64,000 nucleotides of DNA from Bradyrhizobium sp. CB1717 (GTDB lineage: Bacteria; Pseudomonadota; Alphaproteobacteria; Rhizobiales; Xanthobacteraceae). The stretch covers positions 2,046,001-2,110,000 of the forward strand of contig NZ_CP121666.1 of NCBI RefSeq assembly GCF_029714325.1, written 5' to 3'. Each line of letters starts with the position of its first letter. The first letter of the stretch is position 1. The notes under the pieces are model-generated. The model did not search any database and was not told where the DNA came from. It saw only the letters and a list, made by a program, of their open reading frames with translations. This document shows positions 62,303 through 64,000 of the stretch, in pieces. Made by a program: the position numbers and the translations under genes.

Positions 62303-63661
62303 ATGGCCGCTCATCCATCATCTTCAACGCTTGTTGCTCCGGGCTTCCGCTTCGCGGAACCGCCCATCGACGATGGCGCGCAGGCGAGCGGCTCGACCTT
62401 CAATCTTGAGGCGATCGCGCTGGTTCTCTACTTCTATCGCGACGCGCTCGCCGGCGCATTGCGCTATTACCTGGCGGTCGCCAAGATCGACCCCATCTGG
62501 TTCCTGCCCGACATCTTCGCGATGGTTTGCATCCTCGCGTTCATCCAGCGCTACATCCTGGTGGGGAGAAGCCTGGTTGCGATCCTGACGCTGTTCTACA
62601 TCGCGTTTGCGCTTTATCTCGGATACGTTTTCCTCGGCTACTTCACCGGCATGATATCGTCGTTCAAGATGATCGCACCGGTGTTCGTGGGGTTCTGCTT
62701 CTGCGGCCGCAATTTCGGCGAGTACCGGCGACTGCTGGCCTGGATTCATCCCCTCTTTTACCTCACGATTTTCGGCATTTTCCTGTCCTCCCGTATTCAG
62801 CTGCCGTGGGTCGGTTTCGCCTACGAGACCTTCGGAGGGACGCGGCAGGCGAGCCGGCTCTGGTGGGCGGCGTCGGAGACGCGGCTGGCTGGCCTTGCGG
62901 CCGACAGCACCATGGCCGCCTTCTTCGTGTTCATCACCTACGTGGTGACGTCGGTGCGCCGCAGCCTGCTGTGGTGCCTGCTTTGGGCGCCGGTCGGCCT
63001 CTATGCGATCAAGCTGACGACCAGCAAGACCTCGCTGGGCGTGATGGTGATCTACGTCGTTTGTCTGGTCATTGTCCGGCTTCTGCCCGAGCGCGAGAAG
63101 TTTCCCATGCTGCGCCGAATGGCGCTGCTGTCGTTCCTGTCGATCCTCGTACCCGCGCTGCTGATGGCCCTGTTCTCCGGCAGCTCGCTCGTCAGCATAT
63201 CGCGCAGCTTGTACAGCCTGCAGGACCGCGTCAACAACAGCTGGCAACTGCCATTCGTCTACATGGCCGATCTCATGCCGGTGGGCTTCTTCTTCGGCTG
63301 CGGCCTCGGATGCTTCAACTATCCGCAACTGCTGTTCTCGAACAAGCTCAGCTATTACGTGCCGGTGGATAATTTCTACCTCGGCACGTATCTGATGTTC
63401 GGGCCGATCTTCGTGGTGTTCGTGATCCTGGTCATTCTCGCGGTCGCGAGGACCAGGGACATCTACAAGCTCTCTTTCGCTGTCGCGATGAATCTCTTCA
63501 CCATCACTGTCCTGGCCTATGGTCCGGCAAGCGGCTTGATCATGCTGAGTGTGGTCTTCAGCGAGGTCTTCGCGCGAGAAAAGGGGAGGGCTGACAGGAT
63601 CGCCTCGAGCGCGGCGCCGCTGGCGCCTGATGTCGATGATCTGGTTTCGCGGCCGGCGTGA
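62303..63661 (+). CDS. polymerase-like multi-pass membrane protein of the EPS locus
   Basis: 452 residues with about ten transmembrane helices. Its topology resembles a Wzy/ExoQ polymerase, with a large loop (SGSSLVSISRSLYSLQDRVN, then NSWQLPFVYMADLMPVGFFF and GCGLGCFNYPQLLF). Family motifs are weak, so a polysaccharide polymerase is likely but unproven. The ATG is four bases after the upstream acyltransferase stop, so both are coupled. A second, clearer Wzy_C-type gene lies at 59468. Confidence 0.7.
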   Translation: MAAHPSSSTLVAPGFRFAEPPIDDGAQASGSTFNLEAIALVLYFYRDALAGALRYYLAVAKIDPIWFLPDIFAMVCILAFIQRYILVGRSLVAILTLFYIAFALYLGYVFLGYFTGMISSFKMIAPVFVGFCFCGRNFGEYRRLLAWIHPLFYLTIFGIFLSSRIQLPWVGFAYETFGGTRQASRLWWAASETRLAGLAADSTMAAFFVFITYVVTSVRRSLLWCLLWAPVGLYAIKLTTSKTSLGVMVIYVVCLVIVRLLPEREKFPMLRRMALLSFLSILVPALLMALFSGSSLVSISRSLYSLQDRVNNSWQLPFVYMADLMPVGFFFGCGLGCFNYPQLLFSNKLSYYVPVDNFYLGTYLMFGPIFVVFVILVILAVARTRDIYKLSFAVAMNLFTITVLAYGPASGLIMLSVVFSEVFAREKGRADRIASSAAPLAPDVDDLVSRPA

Positions 63662-63748
63662 GGCCATGTTGCCATATGCAATGAGCTGCGGTGCGCAGCG
63701 CGGGCTCCGGTCCGGAACTTTCCTTCATCTCGGGATCGGATCGCAGCA

Positions 63749-64000
63749 GTGAGCGGAGACAGCAAGAATTTCGTGGAGGCGATCCAGGGGCTGCGCGGCG
63801 TCGCGGCGCTCAGCGTGCTGATCGTGCATCTGCAGGACATGCCGCTGCTGGCGGGCTTCCTGCCTCCGATCTGGCCGTGGCTCGAAGCCACGGTCAACAT
63901 GGGTGGGCACGGGGTCGAGCTGTTCTTCATGATCAGCGGCTTCTTGATCCCGGCGAGCCTCATGCGCCACCGCAGTGTCGCGAAGTTCTTTCTCGATCGC
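63749..64000 (+). CDS. acyltransferase-3 family protein, 3' end outside window
   Basis: The first 84 residues are visible, starting from a GTG at 63749. FVEAIQGLRGVAALSVLIVH and HGVELFFMISGFLIPASLMR match the N-terminal acyltransferase-3 motifs with the catalytic-type His in LIVHLQD. The gene continues beyond the right edge. It follows the polymerase-like gene by 87 bases and is a second acyltransferase of the same family in this locus, after the one at 61114. Confidence 0.85.
   Translation, partial: MSGDSKNFVEAIQGLRGVAALSVLIVHLQDMPLLAGFLPPIWPWLEATVNMGGHGVELFFMISGFLIPASLMRHRSVAKFFLDR

Overview
The window looks like chromosomal DNA of a Bradyrhizobium-type alphaproteobacterium (Bradyrhizobium/Rhodopseudomonas relatives). 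This rests on the very high GC with strong G/C third positions, the mix of genes (protocatechuate and 4-hydroxybenzoate catabolism, a two-subunit NAD formate dehydrogenase, a compact second chemotaxis cluster, rhizobial exopolysaccharide genes), and two dispersed palindromic repeats typical of Rhizobiales intergenic DNA. No rRNA, tRNA, CRISPR array, insertion sequence or phage gene was recognised. The taxonomy is an inference from gene content. LAYOUT. (1) 1-9.2 kb, C1/oxalate-formate module: the end of a Cache-HAMP histidine kinase, a near-perfect sigma-54 promoter with two upstream dyads, an OFA-family MFS transporter, a PsiF-like exported protein, and a two-gene formate dehydrogenase operon whose beta subunit is a NuoE-NuoF fusion. 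(2) 9.2-14.1 kb: a YbaK-type deacylase, then a GntR regulator divergent from a tricarballylate-type operon (tcuA, exported alpha/beta hydrolase, tcuB). (3) 14.1-19.5 kb: lipid genes on the minus strand (alpha/beta hydrolase and a 1134-residue LplT-PlsC-acyl-ACP synthetase fusion), a small unknown gene, and a divergent TetR gene whose operator overlaps its own start codon. (4) 19.5-25.3 kb: an autotransporter, a diguanylate cyclase and pncB. (5) 25.3-31.1 kb, aromatic-acid catabolism: a LysR regulator facing pcaHG, a NYN-domain protein, and an AraC/PobR-type regulator facing pobA. PobA makes protocatechuate and PcaHG cleaves it. (6) 31.1-35.3 kb: a CHASE2 class III nucleotide cyclase with a FecR-like exported partner, then a REC-HD-GYP c-di-GMP phosphodiesterase. 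(7) 35.5-46.8 kb: a chemotaxis cluster in the order STAS, CheY, CheA, CheW, MCP, CheW, MCP, CheR, CheB, MCP-like soluble protein. Terminator-like hairpins follow each MCP. (8) 46.9-52 kb: small and mostly unknown genes, including a GrlR-like protein, a VanZ-like protein, a DUF3551-like exported peptide, a short SANT/Myb-like protein and a metallophosphoesterase. (9) 52.3-64 kb, exopolysaccharide locus: a polyisoprenyl-phosphate sugar transferase, a headless coding remnant, an ExoP/Wzc co-polymerase with kinase domain, two paralogous exported proteins of unknown function, a transglutaminase-like cysteine protease, an O-antigen ligase/polymerase-like protein, a second polymerase-like membrane protein and two acyltransferase-3 proteins (the last cut by the window edge). 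MOST INTERESTING: the last gene of the chemotaxis cluster (45017-46744) encodes a membrane-free protein with two degenerate MCP signalling tips flanking a CheZ-like D-x-x-x-Q motif, in a cluster with no other visible CheY phosphatase. Also notable are the sigma-54 control region at 1863-1966, the TetR operator that forms part of the coding sequence at 18860, the paralogous exported family in the EPS locus, and the start-less coding remnant at 53801-54049.
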